Assembly (NCBI GenBank): GCA_015657535.1
Contig: JADHZB010000783.1
Span: 1 to 26,551, forward strand
Reading direction: 5' to 3'
Origin: Nephromyces sp. MM_2019
Lineage: Eukaryota; Apicomplexa; Aconoidasida; Nephromycida
Length of the DNA stretch: 26,551 bases
Shown here: one piece after another, positions 1 through 8,901 of the stretch
Position numbering within the stretch: position 1 is the stretch's first letter
Layout of the letters: every line of letters begins with the position of its first letter
Position numbers and translations under genes: made by a program
Notes under the pieces: model-generated
What the model saw: the letters and a program-made list of their open reading frames with translations, nothing else
What the model was told of the DNA's origin: nothing
Database searches by the model: none

Positions 1-29
1 ACATACATACATACATACATACATACATA
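1..29. repeat. (ACAT)n microsatellite
   Basis: Seven perfect ACAT units open the window, in an intron of the Patched gene. Confidence 0.95.
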
Positions 30-85
30 AAACACGCCAATACACTAAAAAACACACCAATACACCCCCCACCTCCCCAACTCAC

Positions 86-417
86 CCATAGCTACAAACA
101 CGCAAAAGTTCTTCACTGCAAAGTAAGGGCTAGAAGCTCCTATAGAGAAGGAGATGATGTTAGTTAACGTAGTGATGGTAATAGCTAGGCCACTCTCTTC
201 TAGGGTCATACGTATACGCTCACGAGGGAAGCGTTGAAGATACGTCAATGAGTAGTTATTCAGTACTACAAACATATCGTCTAAGCCTATGCCTAGGATG
301 AGGAAGGGGGCGCAGTTCATTGCCTGTGTGTGTTTGAAGCCTAGCAGGTAGACTATACCCCCTCCTACTATCGTTCCAAAGAGCGCTGCAAGTACTCCAG
401 CCATCGCTGAAAAGATT
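86..417 (-). CDS. Patched-family gene, exon 7 (sterol-sensing domain TM3-TM6 start)
   Basis: 332 bases after a TTTCCCCCAG acceptor, ending at a GTGAGT donor. It encodes TM3 (AMAGVLAALFGTIVGGG), TM4 with the diagnostic GIGLDDMFVV, a polar loop with RFPRERIRMTLEESG, TM5 (LAITITTLTNIISFSIGA) and the start of TM6 (FCVFVAMG). The paired acidic residues in TM4 correspond to the proton-relay position of RND-type transporters. The next exon should lie left of the window. Confidence 0.92.
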
Positions 418-3400
418 CTGGGGGAAAGGAGGGGGGGTTGGGGGGGTGAGATAGGGGGTCATTGTTGGGGTGAGATAGATGGGTTGGTGGAATGAGATTG
501 AGGGTCTTTTTGGGGGTGAGGTAGGAGGTTGGGGAGGGGGTGCTGAAAGCGGTAAAATAAAAAGATGTTGGGGGGATGTCTGCGGGTGAGAGAAGTCCAT
601 AAAGTGGGGGGTGTTACAGCGATGTTAGTGGAGATTCCTAAGGGTAAGGGGAAGTTCGGCTTTGTGTTAAACTGTGCGAAAATTGCTGGGGGCTGATGAA
701 GTGTGTCGTGAGTAGAAAACCCTTTGCTCTTTAACTGCTCTTTGCACGCACACGAACATGGTGTACAGCGAAGTGTACGTACATCGAAAAACAAAAGCGG
801 AGCAGCATGAAATTGAATACACATGAGGAGTATATAGACACCGACCCAAATTTCCAAGGATATCAGAATATTCGACATATGAGCAAAAGCATTAGCACCC
901 ACATACCCACACACACACGACAAACCCACCAGCACACACAAAACTCTCTGTTGAATCCACTTACTTAGACCTATGCCTGCTGCTCGACAAGCTTACGAGC
1001 AAACTGAAGCTAAACACTATCAGCAGAGAGATGAGAAGCCCCTTGTAATCCATGCTAGTAAGCCTCGACTGAGCCAGAACTTCATACTCTATAAAGCCAA
1101 AGCGTGTGCGTGTGTGTGTGTGTTGCAGATTCGCATAAGAATAGCTAGTATGGGAGTGCATATATAAAGACAAAAATAGCTTCACACATACAGAGAGAAA
1201 GAGGGAGAGAAGCAGAGAGCGAGAGAGACAGGCACACATACATACACCCAGAGAGAAAGACACAGACACACACAAAAAGATACACGCACAAGAAGACCAC
1301 CAAAACACACACAAAGACACATAAACACACACGTGGAAACACAAGCACACACGAAGACCATAAACACATGCGAAAACACACGAATAATCATATAGCGTGA
1401 AGATGATGCTAGAAAAAAATCCCATTACTACTTGCGAGTTTAACGTTACACGCCCAAACACTAGTAAAAATGCACACAGACACACAAGTGAGTGCTTTTC
1501 TATCTTTCAGTCTGCGTGCTTTTTTTTCTTCTTAGCATGTGTCTGTGTGTGTGTGAGTACGAGTGCCTCTCTGAGTGCGCCTTTGCCTATCTTTTCCCAT
1601 CTTTCAGTGTGTGCACTTTTTTTTCTTATTAGCATGTGTCTGTGTGTGTGCGTGTGTAAACTACAAAGCTTACTCCAGGCAACGTCTGTAGTGAAGGAAA
1701 TCTTCACGTCCTTTCCAAAGTCTGCCTCATAAGACTTCAACGAGTCGGCAAACTTTCCAGCCCACTGATCGCTCAGATTTTTCTGCTTCTCATTGAGGTA
1801 ATATAGCAAGATGAAGCCTGCAAAGCAGAGTGCTAGAGGTAGTCTTAACGTAAGCTAGGTGGGCATACCTGTGTGTGTGTTCGGCTGTTCAACTTGGAAT
1901 ATTATTGGTCACCTAATTCATATGCGTGTTGTATGTGCAATGCTCTTATTTGTTTGTGTGCTCATCAGTGTTTGGGCATTGCTACAGGCATCAGCGTATA
2001 CTTTGAAAACAAATCTTCTTCTGATGAGCTTCACACACATCATTCCATTACAAGCATCCGGTGCATAGTAGTGTACGTACACCCCACAGTCATCACTTCC
2101 ATATGCACTCGTCAAAACTCTTTGTGTGTAGCTCACAGCTTCCATATCACTCTAATCTCATCACCTGAGGCGTTAGTTAGACGTTTTCTGCGATTCGCTC
2201 CTGCGCCAGCAAAGTCAAACGTAGGATTCTGCAGGAGGGCTCGGGCAGGGATGACTTTCCGCTTCTTCATATTCACAATGAAAGGCCAGTGATGAGCATA
2301 GATAGGCTTCCCGTACATGCTGAAAGTACGACAACATTAAAGGGGGTATGAAGAGAAGCACACACACAAAACATGCAGAAAGAGAAAAGAGAGAAAAACG
2401 GTATTTTTCCGCTTTTTTTCCGTGAAAATGATGAAGAGGAAGAAAATGCTGTAGGAATACTAATCAGCAGGAAAAATGGCATTTTGAAGGGATTAAACGC
2501 GTATCTTGGGTGAAAAGAAGAGGAAGAAGTAGAAACGATGGTGAAGATGATAAGGTGAAAAGGGAGCACACAAAACTCCAAATGAAGATGAAGACAACAA
2601 ACTGCAAACACAACACAAAAACCCTCCCAAAAGGACGATGAAGACAACAAATTTCTCGCATCTTCTTTCTTCTCGTTTGAAACAAAAACGTCACAGAAAT
2701 TCGTCGGCGAATACCCACTTCATGTACTAATGCTGAAAGTAAGGTGAGAGCCGATTCGAGACACCCCCACAGTCGCTCGGTATGTAATTGAAGCAGCTAC
2801 CCCTTTCGCTTCCAAAAACAAATACAGGGGAAATAACTTAATTTGCATATTATCCTTCCTCAGAAGAAACAGCTAGCGATAATCTGTCTAAACATTCACA
2901 AAAAAACTCAATGAAACCGTGAAAAGTAGGCGAAAAATCTTCAAATAATCTCCTCATATACAGCCACACACATTTTCCTTTGGGGCAAGGAGCTAAATAA
3001 TACCCTTCAGCTTTCTCAGCTCTATTCAATCGGCGTATGTATATTTTAAAAAAAAAGCCACAACATTTTTCCTGTTACAGCCCTCCAGCTTTAACCAGCA
3101 AAAAGCCCTCATAATAAGCGTGAATCTCGAGATTTCCTCTTCATTTTAGGCAGCAAAAATGCCTTTTTCTGCGTCGCCAGTTCAACAACTCATTTGATCG
3201 CAGAGTTTTAGACTTGAGGCAAGCAACGAATGCTTCCCTTACGAAAAGATTAGCAGCAAATTTCTCCATCATTTCAGCTCCCAACGAAAGAAACTTTGAT
3301 GGAACGCATCTTATATACGGATTGCAACGTGTATCTCTTATAAGGAGGGATTTAGTTTACCGAGAGCTAACATCAATGTATAAATTGCATTGGAAAACTA

Positions 3401-4113
3401 GGAAAAAAACATTTACAGCATCGATTTAGAGGAATTTCGCAGAATCTGAGAAAATCTAATATTTCCTGCGAATTTCTAATTCTTTTTTAGAGGAGATTTT
3501 GTGGGAAGAAGGCATGAAAGCTTGGAATATACAAGGATTCAAAAAAAGTAATTAAATGCGCTAAAATATGTTTTTCCCGATAAAAATCACTAAACGGGGT
3601 GTTTTTGTGGTAAATTTCTTGATTTCTTCTTAGAAATTCGATGGAAGTGAGGAAAACTGAGGGGTAAGCTATGAGGTGCGTAATATATGAAAACAAAAAT
3701 TTTGTGGAAAACGGGAGTCTGCTGATAAGGGTGTGAAGATGAGAGAGTAGTGCTGGAAGAGTGACGATGGAGGTGCAGTGATAAAGGGGTGAAGATAAAA
3801 GATTTGTGCTAAAAAATTGAATATTGGAGAGTAGCATTGGAAAGTTGAAGATGAGAGATTTGCAGTAAAGGAGTGAAGATGGAAGAGTAGTGATAAAAGG
3901 GTGAAGATGAGGGATTCGCGATAAAAGAGTGGAGATGGAGGAGTAGCGCTGGAAAGCTGAAGATGAGGGATTTGCGCTAGAAGAGTGAAGATGGAATACT
4001 GCATATCTAAAGAAGCTGAAGAGACTATTGTAGAATAGCATCAATACCCCGCACACACACAAACAGTCGGCCGGCTGCATAAGATAATGCGGTACCGGAT
4101 GGGCTCGAACCAT

Positions 4114-4146
<33 letters not shown>

Positions 4147-7100
4147 GACTGAGCTACGGAACCATGATAGCCGTGTATTTCTAATATTTCTTATTACAGC
4201 AGTTAACCAAATTTATCCTATCTTTGCACGCTTTTTGATTATCCTTTCGCTGCTGCAGAGTAATTACTATTCGATTGATGTTTGGGCCCTCATTCCTATT
4301 CAAAGGTGCTTGAGGTATATCCCGCCGAAAATAGGATGAGGAGACTTTACTGTTGTACCTATACAAATCTTTTCTTAAAGTACTTGTAACTTCAATATTT
4401 AATGGCTAATATCTAGTAATCACAACTCCTTATATCGCACATAACTATGACACTACCTATAAGTGTATCTCATGAAAAGCTCCACCAGTAGGAGGAAGGT
4501 ACTACCTATTAGTGCATGTTATGAGACATCCTGCAGCGAAAAACTCCACCATTAGGAGGAAGAGACTACCTACCAACACATCTTATGAGACATCCTGCAG
4601 CGAAAAGCGCCACAATATGGATGAAAAAACCTAGTGAATGCCAGCGTAACGAATGTTGAATTATAAAGCATCTTGTGAAATCACTACAGTGGCTGAGTAT
4701 AACGCTATTCTATGCAGTGAATGCAGTGACTGATTATAATAATATACCGCAAAGTTGCTAAAATGGCTCAGTACGATACTATGTTATTGAGCTAGCACAG
4801 CGATTTAGTAGATGCTATTATCAGATATCTATGTCAAGCTCCATCATATTACGCAAAGGCAATAAGGGAGACCTCCTGAAGGAATTTTATGCTAAGCAGG
4901 AAAAGCTTAACATACCATATACACTACACCTTTTGTGAAATGAAGCTTTCCATATGCTTTTTTCAATAAGAGATTAGCCATAGAATTTGCTAAAAAAATC
5001 TTCTAAAAGAGCAGGTCTTGAGAGAAGCGGCAGCCATGGTATTAAAAAGGTAATAAATAGGATTAAAAAATGGTTGAATGTGATTTATAATGACTCGCGT
5101 CCTGCTTTACAAGCTACTTACTGCGTTGAAACTTAATTTGAACAGAACACATAAAAAAGCAGCCCGTGAAAGAGCAAATTCTCTGATAGACTGAAAACTG
5201 GCAAGAAGAAACAAAAACTGCCAAGTTGTTCTGTGTGAATGCTGAGATGCGTATTTGTGTGAGTTCGACAGTGTTGTCCTAATCTTTTTGGCGATTTACA
5301 AAAGTCTAGTGATTTTTATAGCTTTTATACCTCTGAGATGTGCTATAGAAAAATATATTTTATAAAGTATTGGGCATAGCGATATGCTTGCCTAGTCGTA
5401 GCTGGCGGTTTAAATACTGTGACTTTTCTCATACCAAAAAGGAAAGGTACGATATATACATCCAAGAAGCGATTATCAGACGGGGGGGGGGATTATCAGA
5501 GGAGGCTAATAATGTAAAAATTGAATCAGGCAAATATATAGATATTTCTCGCCTAGCTTTTCTACTTTGGAAAGTAATTTTCTGAGGTTAATACTATTCC
5601 TAAAAAATGAATTTTTTTATTCAGCCCGCTCCTTCTGCTATGTTTTACCTTGTGAGTAGGTAATTTATAGTATCAAAAATAAAAGATTTAGGGTATTGAA
5701 GCTTCCCTTTTGTGACGAACAAAACCTCTTTGTGACCGATTTATCTATTTTTTGGTGGATAGGTAATTAATTTTGTTCGGAAAATTTTATTATCTGGTAT
5801 TATTTTCACCGTGAAATTCCAAGTTACAACTGCTTATATTAGAGGCTGAACGTAAAGCTGGCTCTCTCTCACTCAAAGCAGATTCTGATTAGATAGAGTG
5901 TATCTCAATAGCTGTTTCTTGCAGCGGCTAGGATAATTCCTAAAAGCTTTAAAAGCCCTACATTTCTACAGGGCGATGCTGCTACGTTTCTAGCAACTTT
6001 GTGCTGATGGGAACGCTTTACTCCTTCATCAGAGCTATTCATGGGTCTTTTAAACTGCTCTATATGCCCCTTGCTATGGTAATCCCCTTAAGGTTCTAAT
6101 TTTGCGTAAGTATTCTCTGTTTTGTTTCTCCCCTTTACATTAAGGTATGTGCGTGTTGTCATCATGATGGACCAGAAGTTTTCTAGACTTATTCTCATGC
6201 ATTCTCGTACACAGTACCGCTCAAAATTCTAATACAAGTCCCACGGCTGCAGTAAAATATATTCCTGGCTAAACGCCAATAATTCACCGATGGGACTTAT
6301 TTATTTCTTATCTTTGAAAACTGTAATGCAGTTTTCTGTACGTGATTCATGTACATCAACAACACAACAAAATGTTTCTGCGTAAATGTGACATGCTGCG
6401 TATTGATTGCAGCTACTATTATCGCAAATAGCAACTAATCTTCCTTGAACACACAGAAAAAAAAAGAGGGGCAGTTAAAGCCCTCAAGAAAGTATAGTAA
6501 ATTTCATATTGGAGGCATTCCTTCTAGGAAAAAGACGATAACGCCGGCATCGACTCATTGGGACCACGCAAGGTCAGTACCATTTTGTGGAGACCGCACC
6601 ACCATCAAATACCGCAGAATGCACAGAGCTATTTAAACGGTAATAATACCAAAACAAGCAATGTGGAAAACCAGGCAAATATATACGTAGGGCCTGAGCT
6701 AACAAAGCTAAAAAAATACCCGCGTAAAGCTAGTCTCACCTCTCACTAGGATACATGTCCAAAACAGAGAATTTCATACATTCTCCTTCTCGGAGGTTAT
6801 CTCCTTCCTGTAGCTGGTCCGCTGACTTGGAAAATCTCTTGCAAACATCTTCCCAGTAAAACTTCCGCTCGTAGGTTTTGGGATAGGTACTTATTGCATT
6901 AATATCTGCTGTTGCTCTAGCATGGCTCTTCCCACTTTCAACGTTGCTAGCAGTGCACATGCTCCTTCCAACGTCTAGGAGACGTGTTTTAGAGCATCCT
7001 CCCGCTGCACCTCCGGTTCCGTGACCCTCCTCTACGTAAACTATTTCCTTAGTTATAAATTTGTCTAATTTTGCAATCTTATTCAGCATGTCACGGTTCA

Positions 7101-8468
7101 TAAGACCAGAATTAACATTGTTGGATTCAACAGTCTTATTTCTGCCAGAAACGTGGGGTTTATCCGGCGAATCTTGTAGTAAACTTCTATCAGAGCTGAT
7201 TAGAGTATTCGTGGAAGACACTTCTGACTCCCGTAGCTGCCGTATCATAACTATTAAAGCAGACTCTGGAGGTCCAACAGAATTCATCATTAAGGCTTCT
7301 TCCTGCGTATTAAGTGAGTGGAATACCACGTGAAGTACATCTGTTTCGCGCTTGTTAAATTTTTGGGACAATATTAAACAGGGAAATTACAGACGAAAGC
7401 TGCTACAGACCGGCATGCATTATTGCATGTGCATTTCTCAAAGATGAGTAATGTAGATATCGTATTTATATTACGATTGTAGCGCTATAGATATCAGCAT
7501 AGATTGCAAAACAATCCTGGCATGCGAAGCGCTAGTTTCTGCAGAAATTTTGCCAGTCGGCGGAAAGTAGGAAAGTTGAGGCAAAACAAAAAGCTCAATG
7601 AAAAAAGTAGCTGAAACCTTTAAACTGGTATGTCAACCATTAGACTTGATTACTTTGGTAGATTATTTTAACCCGGGAAACATCGACTACAAGAAGCTTA
7701 AACATTTATTACTCAGTGTAGAAAAATTGCAAACCTTCATGGATCTAGTATTCGGAAGGACGAAGAGCTTTTGGAAATCTGTCTCTTGTTCTGCTATGAG
7801 CCATCCGCCCCCGAACAATATCCCAATGAGGATGCATGCAATGATCACCTGAAAGGCATATCAAGTGATAACTTGAATCTTCTATGCACAGGCTTAACTA
7901 CGATGGAGATTTTTTAGCAACTACACAGCATTGCATGCAATTCACATTCTAAAATCCCTTGATGGCCCGCAAGCATTCACACTACGGCTACTTTTTGTCG
8001 GAAGTGCATGTATCTCTCACTCAGAGCTTTACACCAGTTATACTTAGACAGCTATTTAATACTAATCGAAAAAAAAATACTTGAAGTGCTAAACTACTTC
8101 TTGCTGCTCCAGTTTTATGCACCAGAATTTCCTAATTAGTATTGGTAGAAGCAAGTACTACGCTTGAGCGTGTAGCCGATGCTTACCGTTAATGGACGAT
8201 CATATACAAATACGCCTAGCCTTCCAAACGAATGTTTGATTTGTGATAGAATATACTGCTTTTTAGCTACCAGAAGCTGCTCACACATCTGGAAGCTCAT
8301 AGATTGCTTAGATGTGCCATTTTTTTCCTTCTTTTGTTTCCCCTCTGTCATTTTTTTTGCCTTGATACCGTCCCCTGGGTGCAATGCCTTTCCTTTCATG
8401 GCATTGATACTTTCAGTCATTGAAAATTTTGAAGGATCCTCAGTAGCGAAAAACACCTTATTCTCCAT
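86..8468 (-). CDS. Patched/NPC1-type sterol-sensing (RND) membrane transporter, 3' partial, seven exons
   Basis: Exons in transcript order: 8468-8187, 7848-7735, 7302-6740, 2319-2165, 1817-1674, 1088-965, 417-86, continuing past the left edge. Phases match at every junction (0, 0, 2+1, 1+2, 1+2, 2+1), giving about 571 residues. Order matches the first half of the family: basic N-terminus; TM1 with the following ETDFQKLFVLPNTRS signature; a large ectodomain; a WAGKF motif typical of the pre-SSD region; then TM2 to the start of TM6 of the sterol-sensing domain, with the GIGLDDMFVVLNNY motif in TM4. Known members (Patched, Dispatched, NPC1, apicomplexan NCR1) move sterols or lipids across membranes; the substrate here cannot be read from sequence. 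The second half (TM7-12) lies outside the window. The exon 3/4 junction spans 4.4 kb and may hide a further small exon. Family assignment is firm; the exact start and substrate are inferred. Confidence 0.88.
965..1088 (-). CDS. Patched-family gene, exon 6 (TM2)
   Basis: 124 bases with two open bases at each end. The acceptor TTTATAG lies beside a CA tract in the transcript; the donor is GTAAGT. After SRLTSMDYK comes TM2 (GLLISLLIVFSFSLLVSL), the first helix of the sterol-sensing domain, then a short basic loop (SSSRHRS). Confidence 0.85.
1190..1385. repeat. CA/GA-rich tract in a Patched intron
   Basis: Degenerate GAGA then CACACA on the plus strand (UG/UC-rich in the transcript). It is flanked by opposite-polarity TG tracts at 1105-1122 and 1540-1656 in the same intron. 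Confidence 0.8.
1674..1817 (-). CDS. Patched-family gene, exon 5 (pre-SSD segment)
   Basis: Acceptor TGCTTTGCAG, then two bases, 47 codons and one base before a GTAAGC donor. GFILLYYLNEKQKNLSDQW followed by AGKF matches the family's hydrophobic strand plus the 'W-E-x-x-F' helix, and SFTTDVAW fits the short strand just before TM2. Confidence 0.85.
2071..2082. repeat. GTGTAYRTACAC palindrome
   Basis: Exact GTGTACGTACAC in the 347-bp Patched intron 1818-2164. Confidence 0.7.
2165..2319 (-). CDS. Patched-family gene, exon 4 (distal ectodomain)
   Basis: One base, 51 codons, one base; acceptor TACTTTCAG, donor CAG|GTGATG. It encodes MYGKPIYAHHWPF and a basic stretch ending RRKRLTNAS. The G-K-P-I-Y words resemble the 'fGkpiy' region that precedes the conserved hydrophobic strand of Patched proteins. 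Its first base completes the codon left open by exon 3. Confidence 0.75.
3735..3986. repeat. 28-bp minisatellite, nine units with a 56-bp dimer super-period
   Basis: Nine consecutive 28-bp units start with GAAGAT or a near variant (3735, 3763, 3791, 3819, 3847, 3875, 3903, 3931, 3959), with a tenth decaying unit from 3987. From the third unit on, odd units carry GATTTG-type centres and even units GAGTAG-type centres, so the higher-order period is 56 bp. The array keeps a long frame open on the minus strand, but 28 is not a multiple of three and the peptide is a Ser/Leu/Phe-rich by-product. Confidence 0.9.
4090..4163 (-). tRNA. tRNA-Asn (anticodon GTT)
   Basis: On the minus strand the 74 nt fold as a complete cloverleaf: acceptor GGTTCCG/CGGTACC with one mismatch (T opposite T at pair 4:69), D stem GCTC/GAGC, anticodon stem TGTGG/CCACA around loop CTGTTAA (anticodon GTT), five-base variable loop, T stem GATGG/CCATC and loop TTCGAGC. 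The internal promoters TAGCTCAGTCGG (A box) and GGTTCGAGCC (B box) fit the RNA polymerase III consensus. G precedes the processing site, as expected for Asn. No run of four or more T follows within 30 nt. The gene lies inside the 4.4-kb intron of the Patched gene, on the same strand. Confidence 0.88.
4452..4628. repeat. Direct repeat of about 64 bp, three copies
   Basis: Copies start with ACTACCTA at 4452, 4501 and 4565. The second and third share TTATGAGACATCCTGCAGCG; the first lacks 15 bases of that core and is 49 bp long. The rest reads as a GAAAAGCTCCACCA.TAGGAGGAAG-like block that decays in the third copy. Confidence 0.85.
6740..7302 (-). CDS. Patched-family gene, exon 3 (first extracytosolic domain)
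   Basis: 187 codons plus two bases, ending at AG|GTGAGA. I start it after ACGCAG, which keeps phase 0 with exon 2 and gives EEALMMNSVGPPESALIVMI, the expected start of the ectodomain. A Ser/Asn-rich insert of about 40 residues follows, then NRDMLNKIAKLDKFI and a Cys-containing end (WEDVCKRF, GECMKFSVLDMYPSE) like the conserved C...C..SVL block of the family. The reading frame is open back to about 7380; those extra residues would break the phase with exon 2. Confidence 0.8.
7735..7848 (-). CDS. Patched-family gene, exon 2 (TM1)
   Basis: 38 codons, phase 0 at both ends, after a good TGCCTTTCAG acceptor. The first 19 residues (VIIACILIGILFGGGWLIA) form TM1, and EQETDFQKLFVLPNTRSMK matches the acidic-to-SR motif that follows TM1 across the family. 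The donor AAG|GTTTGC is weak. Joining to exons 1 and 3 restores the family order without gaps, the main support for these boundaries. Confidence 0.82.
8187..8468 (-). CDS. Patched-family gene, exon 1 (cytosolic N-terminus)
   Basis: Encodes 94 residues from an ATG at 8468, ending in phase 0 at a GTAAGC donor. The Lys-rich stretch (KGKALHPGDGIKAKKMTEGK) is followed by SFGRLGVFVYDRPLT, the segment that precedes TM1 in Patched proteins. An in-frame stop lies 15 bases upstream of the ATG and no convincing acceptor precedes it, so this ATG is the likely start. A CAG 11 bases upstream could act as an acceptor but has no pyrimidine tract. Confidence 0.8.
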
Positions 8469-8628
8469 CTCACGCCTGCATTTTTAATTTCCAACTTGTT
8501 ACCAACACTTAAAATTTTACCTTAAGATGTATGCATCCCCGTAAATCGAGACCTTTTAATTTATCCTATGTTTAAATGGAGTCCATTGACAATTCTGATT
8601 AACCAAAAAACTTGTAATTTATTTTTTT
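8469..8628. other. 160-bp spacer between the 8629-8901 reading frame and the Patched start
   Basis: AT-rich and without a recognisable gene. It must hold the 3' end of the upstream transcript (the plus strand has a run of ten T at 8621-8630 beside the stop) and the Patched promoter or 5' UTR. Confidence 0.4.
8470..8481 (-). promoter_or_regulatory. Four-codon upstream ORF abutting the Patched start codon
   Basis: ATG-CAG-GCG-TGA ends one base before the ATG of the Patched exon 1. If transcription starts upstream, ribosomes would have to bypass or reinitiate after this uORF. It disappears if the CAG inside it is used as a splice acceptor. Confidence 0.4.
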
Positions 8629-8901
8629 TTATTGTTGTGATAGCTTAATTCCCTTCCATCTTGGCCTCCTTGGACAAAGAGATCTTTTACTTTTTTCTAT
8701 CAATTTAGTAGCTCGCCTTTCATTCATCTTTGTCTGTGTGCTTGCATGCCTCATACGTAGTTTTCTTAAACTTTTTTCCTCCGCTGAAATCTTGCATAAC
8801 CTGATGTGCTGGTAAGGTAGTGAACTGTGTTGCTCCGTATTTTTATGGCACTTGTCTGTCCACCTGGTTACACATGGATATATGACCCGAACTTCAATTA
8901 T
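8629..8901 (-). CDS. Unrecognised basic C-terminal coding fragment (probable last exon)
   Basis: An open frame of 90 codons ends with TAA at 8629 and contains no ATG in its first half. It is bounded upstream by an in-frame TGA, and an AAAG acceptor at 8902 would keep phase 0. The peptide is varied rather than repetitive: it begins IIEVRVIYPCVTRWTDKCHK and ends PRRPRWKGIKLSQQ, with a strongly basic middle (SLRKLRMRH, NERRATKLIEKSKRS). Nuclear or nucleolar proteins often look like this, but I recognise no family. It would be a same-strand gene ending 160 bp before the Patched start. I could not find its upstream exons. Confidence 0.4.
   Translation of the reverse strand: MIEVRVIYPCVTRWTDKCHKNTEQHSSLPYQHIRLCKISAEEKSLRKLRMRHASTQTKMNERRATKLIEKSKRSLCPRRPRWKGIKLSQQ

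Larger units (their letters stand above)
2320..6739 (-). other. Large intron of the Patched-family gene (4.4 kb)
   Basis: Bounded by the AG|GTGAGA donor at 6739 and the TTTCAG acceptor at 2320, with compatible phase (two bases plus one). It holds the tRNA-Asn gene, the 28-bp minisatellite and the 64-bp direct repeats. Outside these I see only AT-rich DNA with frequent stops. A short hidden exon is possible, because Patched homologues usually have a few dozen more residues between the C..SVL block and the GKPIY region. Confidence 0.6.

Noticed and set aside
459..941. Minus-strand frame with a hydrophobic stretch and FFDVRTLRCTPCSC, like the segment after TM6 in Patched proteins
   Set aside because: It lies upstream of the TM3-TM6 exon, so the order is wrong. 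Exons 6 and 7 join in perfect phase across it, and the DVRTL words are encoded by a near copy of the GTGTAYRTACAC palindrome.
961..1485. 174-codon minus-strand frame treated as one ORF
   Set aside because: Only the last 124 bases are exon; the remainder is intronic CA/GA tract translated as Cys/Val/Leu.
3487..4137. 216-codon minus-strand frame
   Set aside because: It is kept open by the 28-bp minisatellite, overlaps the tRNA gene and has a biased Ser/Leu/Phe composition.
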